From positions 1 to 14,358 of the forward strand of contig JASHQO010000166.1 of the NCBI GenBank assembly GCA_030039105.1: a stretch of DNA of 14,358 nt, written 5' to 3'. Positions 5,397 through 12,765 of this stretch are shown here, one piece after another; the stretch's first letter is position 1, and every line of letters starts with the position of its first letter. The notes beneath the pieces are model-generated. The model worked only from the letters and a program-made list of their open reading frames with translations. It made no database searches and was not told where the DNA came from. The stretch is from Xanthobacteraceae bacterium. Lineage in GTDB: Bacteria; Pseudomonadota; Alphaproteobacteria; Rhizobiales; Xanthobacteraceae. The position numbers were made by a program, and so were the translations under genes.

Positions 5397-6650
5397 TCAC
5401 TCCGCCGCGGTCTGCCGGACGCCCTGGCCGAAGCGCCGCTCGATGTAGTCGATCACGATCTTCTGGAAATCGGCGGCGAGCGTCGGGCCGCGCAAGGTCA
5501 CGGCCTTCTTGCCGTCGATGAAGACCGGAGCCGTCGGCTGCTCGCCGGTGCCGGGCAGCGAGATGCCGATGTCGGCGTGCTTGGATTCGCCCGGGCCGTT
5601 GACGATGCAGCCCATCACCGCGACGTTGAGGCCTTCGACGCCCGGATAGCGCGTTTTCCATTGCGGCATCGATTCGCGAATGAAGCCCTGGATGCTGGCG
5701 GCGAGCTCCTGGAACGTGGTCGATGTGGTGCGACCGCAGCCGGGGCAGGCGGCGACCAGTGGCACGAAGGTGCGTAGCCCCAAGGTCTGCAACAGCTCCT
5801 GGGCGACTTTCACCTCCAATGTCCGGTCGCCGTTCGGCTCCGGCGTCAACGAGATGCGGATGGTATCGCCGATGCCTTGCTGCAGCAGCACGCCCATGGC
5901 GGCCGACGACGCGACGATGCCCTTGGAGCCCATGCCGGCTTCGGTGAGGCCGAGGTGAAGCGCGTAATCGCAACGCTGCGCCAACTCGCCGTACACGCCG
6001 ATCAGATCCTGTACGGCGGAGACCTTCGCGGACAGAATGATGTGGTCTTTCGGCAGGCCGATCTCCTCGGCGCGCTGCGCCGACAGGACCGCCGACTGCA
6101 CCATGGCTTCGCGGGTGACGTCGCGGGCATCGACCGGATGGTTGGACTTCGCATTCTCGTCCATCAAGTGGGTCAGCAACTCCTGATCGAGCGAGCCCCA
6201 ATTGGCGCCGATGCGCACCGGTTTGCCATGCTTGATCGCGGTTTCGACGATGGCGCCGAATTGCCGGTCCTTCTTCTCCTTGAAGCCGACGTTGCCGGGA
6301 TTGATGCGGTATTTGTCGAGCGCTTCGGCGCAGGCGGGATGATCGGCCAGGAGCTTGTGGCCGATATAGTGGAAGTCGCCGACGATCGGCACGTCGACGT
6401 TCATTTTCAGGAGCCGCTCCTTGATATGCGGCACGGCCGCGGCGGCTTCGTCGCGGTCGACAGTGATGCGGACGATTTCGGAACCGGCCCGCGCCAGCGC
6501 GGCCACCTGCCGCGCCGTGGCCTCGGCGTCGGCCGTGTCGGTATTGGTCATCGACTGCACCACGATGGGTGCGCCGCCGCCGACCGTCACCTTGCCGACC
6601 TTGACGCCGACGGTTCGGTGGCGCGGGGCGGGACCGGGAAATTCCATCAT
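5397..6650 (-). CDS. ispG: 4-hydroxy-3-methylbut-2-en-1-yl diphosphate synthase (IspG/GcpE)
   Basis: IspG converts 2-C-methyl-D-erythritol 2,4-cyclodiphosphate to HMBPP in the MEP isoprenoid pathway, using a [4Fe-4S] cluster and reduced flavodoxin or ferredoxin. The three cluster cysteines are visible: Cys302 and Cys305 in CPGCGRTTSTTF, and Cys348 in MGCIVNGPGE. The N-terminal TIM-barrel motifs include VGGGAPIVVQSMTNTDTAD and GDFHYIGHKLL. The chosen start at 6650 follows AAGGA with 7-base spacing and gives 417 aa, normal for Alphaproteobacteria. An upstream in-frame start at 6689 lacks a ribosome site and adds an unconserved-looking MPLGPTRTPKDLK. A second ATG directly follows the first. The gene should be essential. 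Confidence 0.97.
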   Translation of the reverse strand: MMEFPGPAPRHRTVGVKVGKVTVGGGAPIVVQSMTNTDTADAEATARQVAALARAGSEIVRITVDRDEAAAAVPHIKERLLKMNVDVPIVGDFHYIGHKLLADHPACAEALDKYRINPGNVGFKEKKDRQFGAIVETAIKHGKPVRIGANWGSLDQELLTHLMDENAKSNHPVDARDVTREAMVQSAVLSAQRAEEIGLPKDHIILSAKVSAVQDLIGVYGELAQRCDYALHLGLTEAGMGSKGIVASSAAMGVLLQQGIGDTIRISLTPEPNGDRTLEVKVAQELLQTLGLRTFVPLVAACPGCGRTTSTTFQELAASIQGFIRESMPQWKTRYPGVEGLNVAVMGCIVNGPGESKHADIGISLPGTGEQPTAPVFIDGKKAVTLRGPTLAADFQKIVIDYIERRFGQGVRQTAAE

Positions 6651-6958
6651 TTTCAAATCCTTAGGCGTTCTCGTGGGGCCCAGCGGCAAAACGGCGAGGC
6701 AACGGACGCCCTCGATATAGCGTCAATGGGGCCGCTTGACGAGGCGGTGGCCGCGCCGGCCCTCCGCCGGCAGCCTGTATGTATACGAGAAATTACGTCA
6801 GGGTTTACGCCGCCCGGCGCGACTCCCAGGGAGGCGCGGCCCGCTGTGAATGTGATCAAACCCGATGCGGCTTAAGTTTCGGTGCCCGGCCAAGCCGATG
6901 GCGGCTGGCTGCGGGGTAGGCGTTGCCTCTGTTTCGTCAGCACGCCTTGCGAATTCGA
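6651..6958. other. Intergenic region upstream of ispG
   Basis: About 300 bases between the DMT permease stop and the ispG start, both genes on the minus strand. It should hold the ispG promoter. I find only the ribosome site AAGGA (6658-6662) and a TATATC-like box near 6715-6720 without a convincing -35 partner. A GTATGTATAC motif lies at 6777-6786. Open frames here have no start signals or protein-like composition, so I call no gene. Confidence 0.5.
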
Positions 6959-7855
6959 TCATCGGGGCCGATTGACGAGGAGGATGCCGCCGGCGACCAA
7001 AGCGACCGCAAGCGCGAAAGCAGGCGTCAGCGGCTCGTTCAAGATCAGATGGCCGGCCGCCACGCCAAAAAGCGGCGACAAGAACGTAAACACCGACAGC
7101 CGCGCCGTCGAATAGCGCACAATCAGGGCAAACCAGACCGCGAAGGTGATGCTCACCACATAAAGCGTCTGATAGGCGAAGGCGCCGACGGCGACGGCCG
7201 ACGGCATGTGGTCCATGCGCTCGCCGAAGATCAAGGCACCGGCGCCAAGCAACGGCACCGAAACCACGAGCTGATATAGCAACGTCTTCTCGGGACTGGC
7301 GCGATTGAGCGCACTCGCCTTGATGGCGAGCGTAGTTGCGGCCCAGGCGGCGCCGGCGCCGACGAACATGAGGTCGCCGAGCAGTTGGTGCGGGTCGGTC
7401 GCCGGTGTCGGCAGTCCGAAGGCGATGACGATGCCGACGAACGACAGCGACAGGCCGAGCCACTGCGACCCGGAGAAATGGTCACCGGGCACCAGCCAGC
7501 GCGAACCGATCACGACGAAAAACGGCGCGAGATAAAGAAACAGCACGCCGCGCGTGGCCGTCGTCCATACCAGTCCGCGATAGATCAGCAGGAATTCGAG
7601 CGCGAACAGGACGCCGGCCAAAAGTCCCGCCGCCAATGTGCCGTCGCGCTTGAACAGCGCAATGCCGCGGCATTGGGTCCAGGCAAAGACCGCCACGGTG
7701 GCGATGGCCGAACGCGCCGCCGATTGGGTGAGCGGCGGAATGTCGTGGAGCGCGAGCTTGATCGAAACATTGTTGAAGCCCCAGCTCAGGCAGAGCCCGA
7801 CGGTGACGATGATGGCAAGCGCGTCGAGCGGGCGGGACGATGGGGCAGAGGGCAC
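6959..7855 (-). CDS. EamA/DMT-superfamily permease
   Basis: This is a 298-residue integral membrane protein of the drug/metabolite transporter superfamily, with ten hydrophobic segments in two EamA repeats. The first begins AIIVTVGLCLSWGFNNVSIK (the SWGxN feature) and the second begins LLGDLMFVGAGAAWAATTLA. The ending LTPAFALAVALVAGGILLVN is the usual last helix of the family, where an E-P-L-T motif (NEPLTP) precedes it. The start is GTG at 7855; an in-frame stop lies four codons upstream and no ATG fits. Family members export amino acids, metabolites or drugs, and the substrate is unknown here. It begins 24 bases after the zur-type gene on the same strand, so the two are probably cotranscribed. 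Confidence 0.9.
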   Translation of the reverse strand: MPSAPSSRPLDALAIIVTVGLCLSWGFNNVSIKLALHDIPPLTQSAARSAIATVAVFAWTQCRGIALFKRDGTLAAGLLAGVLFALEFLLIYRGLVWTTATRGVLFLYLAPFFVVIGSRWLVPGDHFSGSQWLGLSLSFVGIVIAFGLPTPATDPHQLLGDLMFVGAGAAWAATTLAIKASALNRASPEKTLLYQLVVSVPLLGAGALIFGERMDHMPSAVAVGAFAYQTLYVVSITFAVWFALIVRYSTARLSVFTFLSPLFGVAAGHLILNEPLTPAFALAVALVAGGILLVNRPR

Positions 7856-7879
7856 GGGCTCAGTTCAATTGCAAAGACA

Positions 7880-8368
7880 TCAACGCTCGCGGCAGTGCGA
7901 GCAAATGCCGGCGATCTCGATCAAGGGACTCTTCGCCGAAAATCCCGCGGTGCGCGACGACGCTTTCAGCGCTTCGGCAACGCCGGCGCCGGGCGCCTCG
8001 CCCACTGCGCCGCAGCGCTCGCAGATCAGGAATACGACGAGGTCGTCGTCGGCGTGATTATGCACGCAGGCCACGAAGGCGTTGCGGCTGGCGATGCGAT
8101 GGACGAAGCCGTTATCGCGCAAAAAATCGAGCGCGCGATAGATCGTGATTGGGGCCGGGCGCGTATCGCCGGCGATGCGTTCGATGATCTCGTAGGCGCC
8201 GAGCGGCTTGTGGCTGGCAAGCAAAGCCTCCAGCACCTGACGGCGGATCGGCGTCAGTCGCTGCGCCCGGGCGGCGCATTGCGCTTCGGCGTGGGCGATG
8301 GCCGTGCTGGCGCAACGCTCATGGTCGTGATCGGGCGCTGGGAAAATCGCGCGCGCCATGGTGGTCAT
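7880..8368 (-). CDS. zur: Fur-family transcriptional regulator, Zur-type (zinc uptake regulator)
   Basis: This 162-residue Fur-family repressor has an N-terminal winged helix (LTPIRRQVLEALLASHKPLG then AYEII, and PITIYRALDFLRDNGFVHRI as the recognition region). The C-terminal metal-binding domain has both structural pairs, Cys117-x2-Cys120 and Cys156-x2-Cys159. Regulatory-site candidates are His90, Cys101 eleven residues later as in E. coli Zur (His77/Cys88), and His103/His105. This set and the His-rich N-terminus (PDHDHE) favour Zur over Fur or PerR. The ATG at 8368 is preferred but lacks a clear Shine-Dalgarno; ATG 8359 is possible. It is divergent from the 3-hydroxybutyrate dehydrogenase gene. 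No znuABC genes are in the window. Confidence 0.88.
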   Translation of the reverse strand: MTTMARAIFPAPDHDHERCASTAIAHAEAQCAARAQRLTPIRRQVLEALLASHKPLGAYEIIERIAGDTRPAPITIYRALDFLRDNGFVHRIASRNAFVACVHNHADDDLVVFLICERCGAVGEAPGAGVAEALKASSRTAGFSAKSPLIEIAGICSHCRER

Positions 8369-8474
8369 GCCTCGGTCATCGCGGTGGCTGAGCCTGCTTT
8401 TCGGCTGCCGAGCCTTACTCCATCGTAGCGGATTGAACCGGGTCGCGAAAACGTGACGCTGGCCCGGATATTTA

Positions 8475-8489
8475 TGTTGCACTGCAACA
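8475..8489. promoter_or_regulatory. Perfect 7-1-7 palindrome upstream of bdhA, candidate PhaR-type operator
   Basis: TGTTGCA-C-TGCAACA is a perfect inverted repeat in the 192-base space between zur and the 3-hydroxybutyrate dehydrogenase gene, about 72 bases before the latter's ATG. TGC/GCA-cored palindromes of this kind are what I recall for PhaR, the repressor that senses polyhydroxybutyrate in Alphaproteobacteria, and the downstream gene fits that regulon. It does not look like a Zur box, which is AT-rich with a TTATA core in this group. The regulator assignment is inference. Confidence 0.5.
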
Positions 8490-8560
8490 AGAACCGCCCC
8501 ACATTTCGCCGGGGCACGATAGTTCAGGACCGCAGGCCTCACATTGAATTGGGGATCGTC

Positions 8561-9343
8561 ATGCTGAAAGGAAAGTCCGCGCTCGTCACCGGCTCGACCT
8601 CGGGCATCGGCCTCGCTATCGCCCGGGCGATGGCAGCGCAGGGCGCCAACGTCACCCTCAACGGTTTTGGCGATGCCGCGGCGATCGAGAAGGAGCGCGG
8701 CGGCATCGAGAAGGAGTTTGGCGTCAAGGCGATCTATTCGGCCGCCGACATGACCAAGCCCGAAGAGATTGCCGACATGGTGAAGGCCAGCGAGAAGACC
8801 TTCGGGTCGCTCGACGTGCTGGTCAATAATGCCGGCATCCAGCACGTCGCGCCGATCGAGGAATTCCCGATCGAGAAATGGAATCAGATTATCGCCATCA
8901 ACCTGTCGGCGGCGTTCCATGCGGTGCGCGCCGCGATACCGGGCATGAAGGCGCGCAAGTGGGGCCGCATTATCTCGACGGCGTCGGCCCATTCGCTGGT
9001 CGCGTCGCCGTTCAAGGTCGCCTATGTGTCGGCGAAACACGGCATCGCCGGCCTGACCAAGACCGTCGCGCTCGAAGTCGCCACCTTCGGCATCACCTGC
9101 AACTGCATCAGCCCCGGCTACGTGTGGACGCCGCTGGTCGAGAGGCAAATTCCCGACACCATGAAGGCGCGCAACATGACGGCCGAGCAGGTCAAGCGCG
9201 ACGTGCTGCTTGCCGCGCAGCCGACCAAGGAATTCGTCACCGTCGACGAGGTGGCGAGCCTCGCGGTCTATCTTTGCTCCGATGCGGCGAAGGCAATCAC
9301 CGGCGCCAATCTCTCGATCGACGGTGGCTGGACCGCGGAATAG
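8561..9343 (+). CDS. bdhA: D-3-hydroxybutyrate dehydrogenase (SDR family)
   Basis: This 260-residue short-chain dehydrogenase interconverts D-3-hydroxybutyrate and acetoacetate with NAD+, the step that feeds polyhydroxybutyrate breakdown products into central metabolism. The nucleotide motif TGSTSGIG (residues 10-17), NNAG (89-92) and the catalytic Asn114, Ser142, Tyr155, Lys159 are all present. So are the substrate-pocket residues known in Pseudomonas fragi HBDH: Gln94, His144, Lys152, Gln196 and Trp257, at the same numbers, which makes the substrate call firm. The ATG at 8561 has GGGGAT at 8551-8556 upstream; a longer in-frame start at 8453 would run through the palindrome and is rejected. 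The patatin gene follows 21 bases later. Confidence 0.95.
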   Translation: MLKGKSALVTGSTSGIGLAIARAMAAQGANVTLNGFGDAAAIEKERGGIEKEFGVKAIYSAADMTKPEEIADMVKASEKTFGSLDVLVNNAGIQHVAPIEEFPIEKWNQIIAINLSAAFHAVRAAIPGMKARKWGRIISTASAHSLVASPFKVAYVSAKHGIAGLTKTVALEVATFGITCNCISPGYVWTPLVERQIPDTMKARNMTAEQVKRDVLLAAQPTKEFVTVDEVASLAVYLCSDAAKAITGANLSIDGGWTAE

Positions 9344-9364
9344 GCGACAACCGGGCGCGGCAGC

Positions 9365-10459
9365 ATGAAAAATATTCTTTCGTCGCTGCTGCCCGGCCGC
9401 GCGACGCAACAAAACGCCTCGACAAAAGCCAAGCGCGTCAACCTGGCGCTGCAGGGCGGCGGCGCGCACGGCGCGTTCACGTGGGGCGTGCTGGAGCAGT
9501 TGCTCACCGACGATCGGCTCATCATCGAAGGGATTTCCGGGACATCCGCGGGAGCGGTCAATGCGGTAATGCTGGCCGACGGCCTGACGCGTGGCGGTCG
9601 CGAGGAGGCGCAAAAACGGCTTGCCGACTTCTGGCGCGCGGTCAGCAGCGCCGGCAACCTGTCCGCCCTGCAGCGTGCGGTCACCGAGCGCCTGCTCTCG
9701 TTCACACCGATCGAAGGCACGCCGGTGCAGGCCTGGTTCGATGCGCTGTCCCGCTATTTTTCGCCCTATGACGTCAATCCGCTGAACATCAATCCGTTGA
9801 AGGACCTGATCGAGCGGTTCGTCGATTTCGACAAGCTGCGTGCCAACACCGACCTGCAGATCTTCGTCTCGGCGACCAATGTGCAGACCGGCCATGTGCG
9901 CATCTTCGCGCGCGACAAGATTTCGGCCGATGCCGTGATGGCGTCCGCCTGCCTGCCGCTCCTGTTCCGCGCCGTCGAGATCGACGGCGTGCCCTACTGG
10001 GACGGCGGCTATCTCGGCAACCCGGTGATCTTTCCGTTCTTCGGCAGCACCACGACCGAGGACGTCCTGGTGGTGCAGATCAATCCGTTGGTGCGGCAAG
10101 AGACGCCGACGTCGTCGAGCCAGATCATGAACCGCATCAACGAAATCACCTTCAATTCTTCGCTGGTCAGCGAATACCGCGCCATCGACTTCGTCGCCCG
10201 GCTGATTGATCAGGGCAAGCTGCCGCGCGGCATCGGGCCCGGACAATACCGGCGCATCAACGTGCACCGCATCGTGCTCGACCGCTTCGGCACGCACTTC
10301 GATTCCTTCAGCAAGCTCTCGACCGATTATGACTTCTTCGAAATGCTGCGGCTCAGCGGCAAGCGCGCCGCGCGGCGCTTCATGGACGAGCATTTCGGCG
10401 ACATCGGAGTCAAGAGCACGGTGGACTTGCGGGCGGAAGCGCGGGCCGAGTGGGCGTGA
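9365..10459 (+). CDS. Patatin-like phospholipase family protein
   Basis: This is a 364-residue lipid acyl hydrolase with the full patatin signature: oxyanion-hole GGGAHG (residues 31-36), nucleophile Ser61 in GTSAG, and catalytic Asp213 in WDGGYLGNP, forming the Ser-Asp dyad. An 11-residue Leu-containing N-terminal segment (MKNILSSLLPG) is followed by a polar stretch; no clear signal peptide. The ribosome site is weak and the gene starts 21 bases after bdhA, so it probably depends on transcription and translation from upstream. Family members cleave phospholipids or other acyl esters. Given the neighbour, a role at the surface of polyhydroxybutyrate granules or in lipid turnover tied to PHB use is plausible but inferred. 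Confidence 0.92.
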   Translation: MKNILSSLLPGRATQQNASTKAKRVNLALQGGGAHGAFTWGVLEQLLTDDRLIIEGISGTSAGAVNAVMLADGLTRGGREEAQKRLADFWRAVSSAGNLSALQRAVTERLLSFTPIEGTPVQAWFDALSRYFSPYDVNPLNINPLKDLIERFVDFDKLRANTDLQIFVSATNVQTGHVRIFARDKISADAVMASACLPLLFRAVEIDGVPYWDGGYLGNPVIFPFFGSTTTEDVLVVQINPLVRQETPTSSSQIMNRINEITFNSSLVSEYRAIDFVARLIDQGKLPRGIGPGQYRRINVHRIVLDRFGTHFDSFSKLSTDYDFFEMLRLSGKRAARRFMDEHFGDIGVKSTVDLRAEARAEWA

Positions 10460-10472
10460 TACACTTGCCATT

Positions 10473-11033
10473 ATGCCGGACGTCCCAGCATCGCTGATTG
10501 CCGAAGTCGGCGCCGCACGGCTCGAGATCTGCGTTGCCGACATCACCACGCTTGCGGTCGACGCCATCGTCAACGCCGCGAACCGTTCGCTGCTCGGTGG
10601 CGGCGGCGTCGACGGCGCGATCCATCGCGCCGCAGGGCCGGAATTGCTCGCCGAATGCCGAACGCTAGGCGGCTGCGCCACCGGCGCCGCGAAGATCACC
10701 CGCGGCTATCGGTTGCCGGCGAAGCACGTCATCCACGCCGTCGGCCCGGTGTGGAACGGCGGCGGTGCGGGCGAGCACGACCAGTTGGCGTCCTGCTATC
10801 GCCGCGCGCTCGATCTCGCCGCGGCGAACCGGGTGACCTCGATCGCCTTTCCTGCCATCTCGACCGGGGTTTACCGCTTTCCGCCCGACCAAGCCGCACG
10901 CATCGCGGTCGGGACGGTCGCGGCGGAATTGGCGGCCTCGCCGCGCGGCATAGTGCGTGTCGTGTTCTGCTGTTTCGCCCAGTCGGCGGCCGATCATCAC
11001 AGCGCGGCCTTTGCCGACCTCGGCTTGGCGTGA
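10473..11033 (+). CDS. Macro-domain protein, probable O-acetyl-ADP-ribose deacetylase / ADP-ribosyl hydrolase
   Basis: This 186-residue protein consists of one macro domain. VDAIVNAANRSLLGGGGVDG then AIHRAAG carries the NAAN (34-37) and GGGVDGAIH (43-51, Asp47 active site) motifs of the MacroD/YmdB class, and ISTGVYRFP (129-137) is the phosphate-binding loop. Such enzymes remove acetyl from O-acetyl-ADP-ribose, the sirtuin product, or mono-ADP-ribose from acidic residues of proteins. The start ATG is 13 bases after the patatin stop with no good Shine-Dalgarno, implying that it is the third gene of the bdhA operon. The longer upstream in-frame extension overlaps the patatin gene and is rejected. 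The C-terminus has an unusual FCCF dipeptide pair (166-167). Confidence 0.93.
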   Translation: MPDVPASLIAEVGAARLEICVADITTLAVDAIVNAANRSLLGGGGVDGAIHRAAGPELLAECRTLGGCATGAAKITRGYRLPAKHVIHAVGPVWNGGGAGEHDQLASCYRRALDLAAANRVTSIAFPAISTGVYRFPPDQAARIAVGTVAAELAASPRGIVRVVFCCFAQSAADHHSAAFADLGLA

Positions 11034-11068
11034 GGCTTTTTCTGCAGCGCTGACCTGACTAAATAAGC

Positions 11069-11108
11069 TGGACAATATCATAAGTGTGCATATAATAGGT
11101 GCACGCTT
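11069..11108 (+). promoter_or_regulatory. Promoter and MarR-type operator of the efflux operon
   Basis: A -35 TGGACA (11069-11074, 5 of 6) and a perfect -10 TATAAT (11091-11096) are 16 bases apart, predicting a transcription start near 11103. A near-perfect palindrome spans 11082-11108: AAGTGTGCA, nine bases, TGCACGCTT, with 8 of 9 pairs and the exception a G-T. The -10 lies in its centre. MarR proteins bind palindromes of about this size and block polymerase, so this is the likely autoregulatory site. Confidence 0.7.
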
Positions 11109-11145
11109 CTTAAGCAGGCATAAGACCATTGGGCTGGAGAGCGCC

Positions 11146-11628
11146 ATGCTACCGCGTTCGCTGAATCGAGAATTTGCATTCATAATCAATGATGTAGCCC
11201 GCATGCTCAAGACCTACGCGGACCACAAAGCAGGTCAATTTGGGGCCACACGGGCGCAGTGGGCGGTCTTGGTTCGCCTCGACCGCTTCGAGGGGCTCAA
11301 GCAGTCGGAACTCGCCGAAATGCTCGATCTGCAGCCCATTACGCTGACCCGCCTGCTCGACCGGCTCTGCGACAACGGTTTGATCGAGCGCCGCTCCGAC
11401 CCCAACGATCGTCGCGCCAAGCGGCTGTTCCTGACGGCGGCGGCGCGGCCGCTGCTGGAACGGCTCGGTGAGCTCGGCGAGGACATGATGAACGTGACCC
11501 TTGCCGGCGTGTCGCGCGAGAGCGTCGAACGGATCGTCGGCGAGCTGGCGGTGGTGAAGGAGAATTTGCGCCAGGCGATTGCGCAGCGCAGTGCCCCTGC
11601 CGCGGCAGAAGGGCAACGCTATGGCTGA
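11146..11628 (+). CDS. MarR-family transcriptional repressor
   Basis: This is a 160-residue winged-helix regulator. Residues 35-78 (TRAQWAVLVRLDRFEGLKQS then ELAEMLDLQPITLTRLLDRL) form the MarR helix-turn-helix, and ERRSDPNDRRAKRLFLT (81-97) is the beta wing with its DxRxxR-type signature. Flanking helices make the dimer interface. The ATG at 11146 has GGAGA five bases upstream; the in-frame ATG at 11086 lies within the promoter and cannot be used. The stop codon overlaps the start of the membrane-fusion protein gene by eight bases. The layout parallels emrR-emrA-emrB of E. coli: the repressor is probably released by the toxic compounds that the pump exports, or by related phenolics. Confidence 0.93.
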   Translation: MLPRSLNREFAFIINDVARMLKTYADHKAGQFGATRAQWAVLVRLDRFEGLKQSELAEMLDLQPITLTRLLDRLCDNGLIERRSDPNDRRAKRLFLTAAARPLLERLGELGEDMMNVTLAGVSRESVERIVGELAVVKENLRQAIAQRSAPAAAEGQRYG

Positions 11629-12748
11629 GCCCGTCCTCAAGCTCGCGCCGAGCCTGCAGCCGGCCAAGCCGCGTGCCGCGTCGCTCTCCGGTGTGCGCAA
11701 TGCGCTGCGCCGGCGCACCCGATTCATTCTGCTCGTTATCGTGCCGATCGCCGCCGCAGTCGTCGGCCTCGTGCTCTACATGATGGGCGGCCGTTACGTG
11801 TCGACCGACGACGCCTATGTGCATGCCGCCAAGCTGATGGTCTCGACCGATATTTCCGGCATTGTCAGCGAGGTCGACGTGCACGAAGGCCAGCAGGTCA
11901 AGGCCGGCGATGTGCTGTTCCGGGTCGATCCGCGGCAATTCCAGATCGCGCTCGACAACGCCAAGGCCAATCTGGCGCAGACGGCGCTGTCGCTGCAGGC
12001 GATGAAGGAAGACTACGCCCGGATGCAGCAGGACATCGCCGCGGAGCAATCCCTGGTCGATCTCGATCAGACCACCTTCGACCGCGACGCTGCGCTGCTC
12101 AAGACCAACGCCGTCGCCCAATCCACCTACGATCAGGCACGCTTCACCCTCGAGGGCGACAAGCGCAAGCTCGATTCACTGCGCAAATTGTCGGAAGTCC
12201 AGCTCGCCCGGCTCGGCGGCAATCCGAATTTCGAGATTGCCCAGCACCCGCAATACCTGCAGGCCAAGGCCCAGGTCGACGAGGCGCAGCGTCAACTCGA
12301 TCATACCGTGGTGCGCGCGCCGTTCGACGGCGTGGCGACCCAGGTCGATGCGCTGCAGCCCGGCACCTACCTGGTGGCGCAAACCGCAGCCCTGACCAAC
12401 ACCGGCGCCGTCGCCCTTGTGTCGACCAGCGACGTCTGGGTCGACGCCAATATGAAGGAAACCGATCTCACCCACGTGAAGATAGGCGACAAGGTGAAGG
12501 TCTGGGTCGACACCTATCCGGGCCACGTCTGGTCCGGCACCGTGGAAAGCATCGCGCCGGCCGCCGGCTCGGAATTTTCCATCCTGCCGGCGCAGAATTC
12601 GAGCGGCAATTGGGTCAAGGTCGGCCAGCGCATTCCGGTGCGGGTTCGCATCGACCCGAAGTCGGAGAAGCTCCAGTTGCGCGCCGGCATGAGCGTCACG
12701 GCCGAAATCGACACCGGCCATCGCCGCACGCTGTCCGAGTTTTTCTAA
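11621..12748 (+). CDS. emrA: HlyD/EmrA-family membrane-fusion protein of a multidrug efflux system
   Basis: This 375-residue periplasmic adaptor is anchored by one N-terminal transmembrane helix (about residues 34-55, FILLVIVPIAAAVVGLVLYM). YVSTDDAYVHAAKLMVSTDI (59-78) then SGIVSEVDVHEGQQVKAGDV and LDHTVVRAPFDGVATQVD are the two halves of the lipoyl/barrel-sandwich domain, with an alpha-helical hairpin between them (roughly 110-225). STDDAYV is the EmrA hallmark. The adaptor links the inner-membrane EmrB-like pump to an outer-membrane channel, which is not encoded here. The start at ATG 11621 has AGAAGGG at 11608-11614 and overlaps marR by eight bases, indicating translational coupling. Confidence 0.94.
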   Translation: MAEPVLKLAPSLQPAKPRAASLSGVRNALRRRTRFILLVIVPIAAAVVGLVLYMMGGRYVSTDDAYVHAAKLMVSTDISGIVSEVDVHEGQQVKAGDVLFRVDPRQFQIALDNAKANLAQTALSLQAMKEDYARMQQDIAAEQSLVDLDQTTFDRDAALLKTNAVAQSTYDQARFTLEGDKRKLDSLRKLSEVQLARLGGNPNFEIAQHPQYLQAKAQVDEAQRQLDHTVVRAPFDGVATQVDALQPGTYLVAQTAALTNTGAVALVSTSDVWVDANMKETDLTHVKIGDKVKVWVDTYPGHVWSGTVESIAPAAGSEFSILPAQNSSGNWVKVGQRIPVRVRIDPKSEKLQLRAGMSVTAEIDTGHRRTLSEFF

Positions 12749-12765
12749 CCGCAGGGCGCCACGCC

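Noticed and set aside
6653..6859. A 68-residue minus-strand frame just upstream of ispG
   Set aside because: No ribosome site, no recognisable motif, and low-complexity Arg/Ala/Ser composition; more likely leader and promoter DNA.
8369..8560. Zur box in the zur-bdhA intergenic region
   Set aside because: No AT-rich TTATA-type palindrome is present; the one strong palindrome has a TGC/GCA core that does not fit Zur.
8369..10699. Very long minus-strand open frame continuous with zur, antisense to bdhA, patatin and the macro gene
   Set aside because: The sequence is Asp/His/Arg/Gly-rich shadow translation of high-GC genes with firm motifs on the other strand; only its last 162 codons (zur) are real.
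11007..11041. Possible terminator after the macro gene (GCCT...AGGC then TTTTT)
   Set aside because: The outer stem is only 4 bp with a mismatched interior, and it lies mostly within coding sequence; too weak to call.
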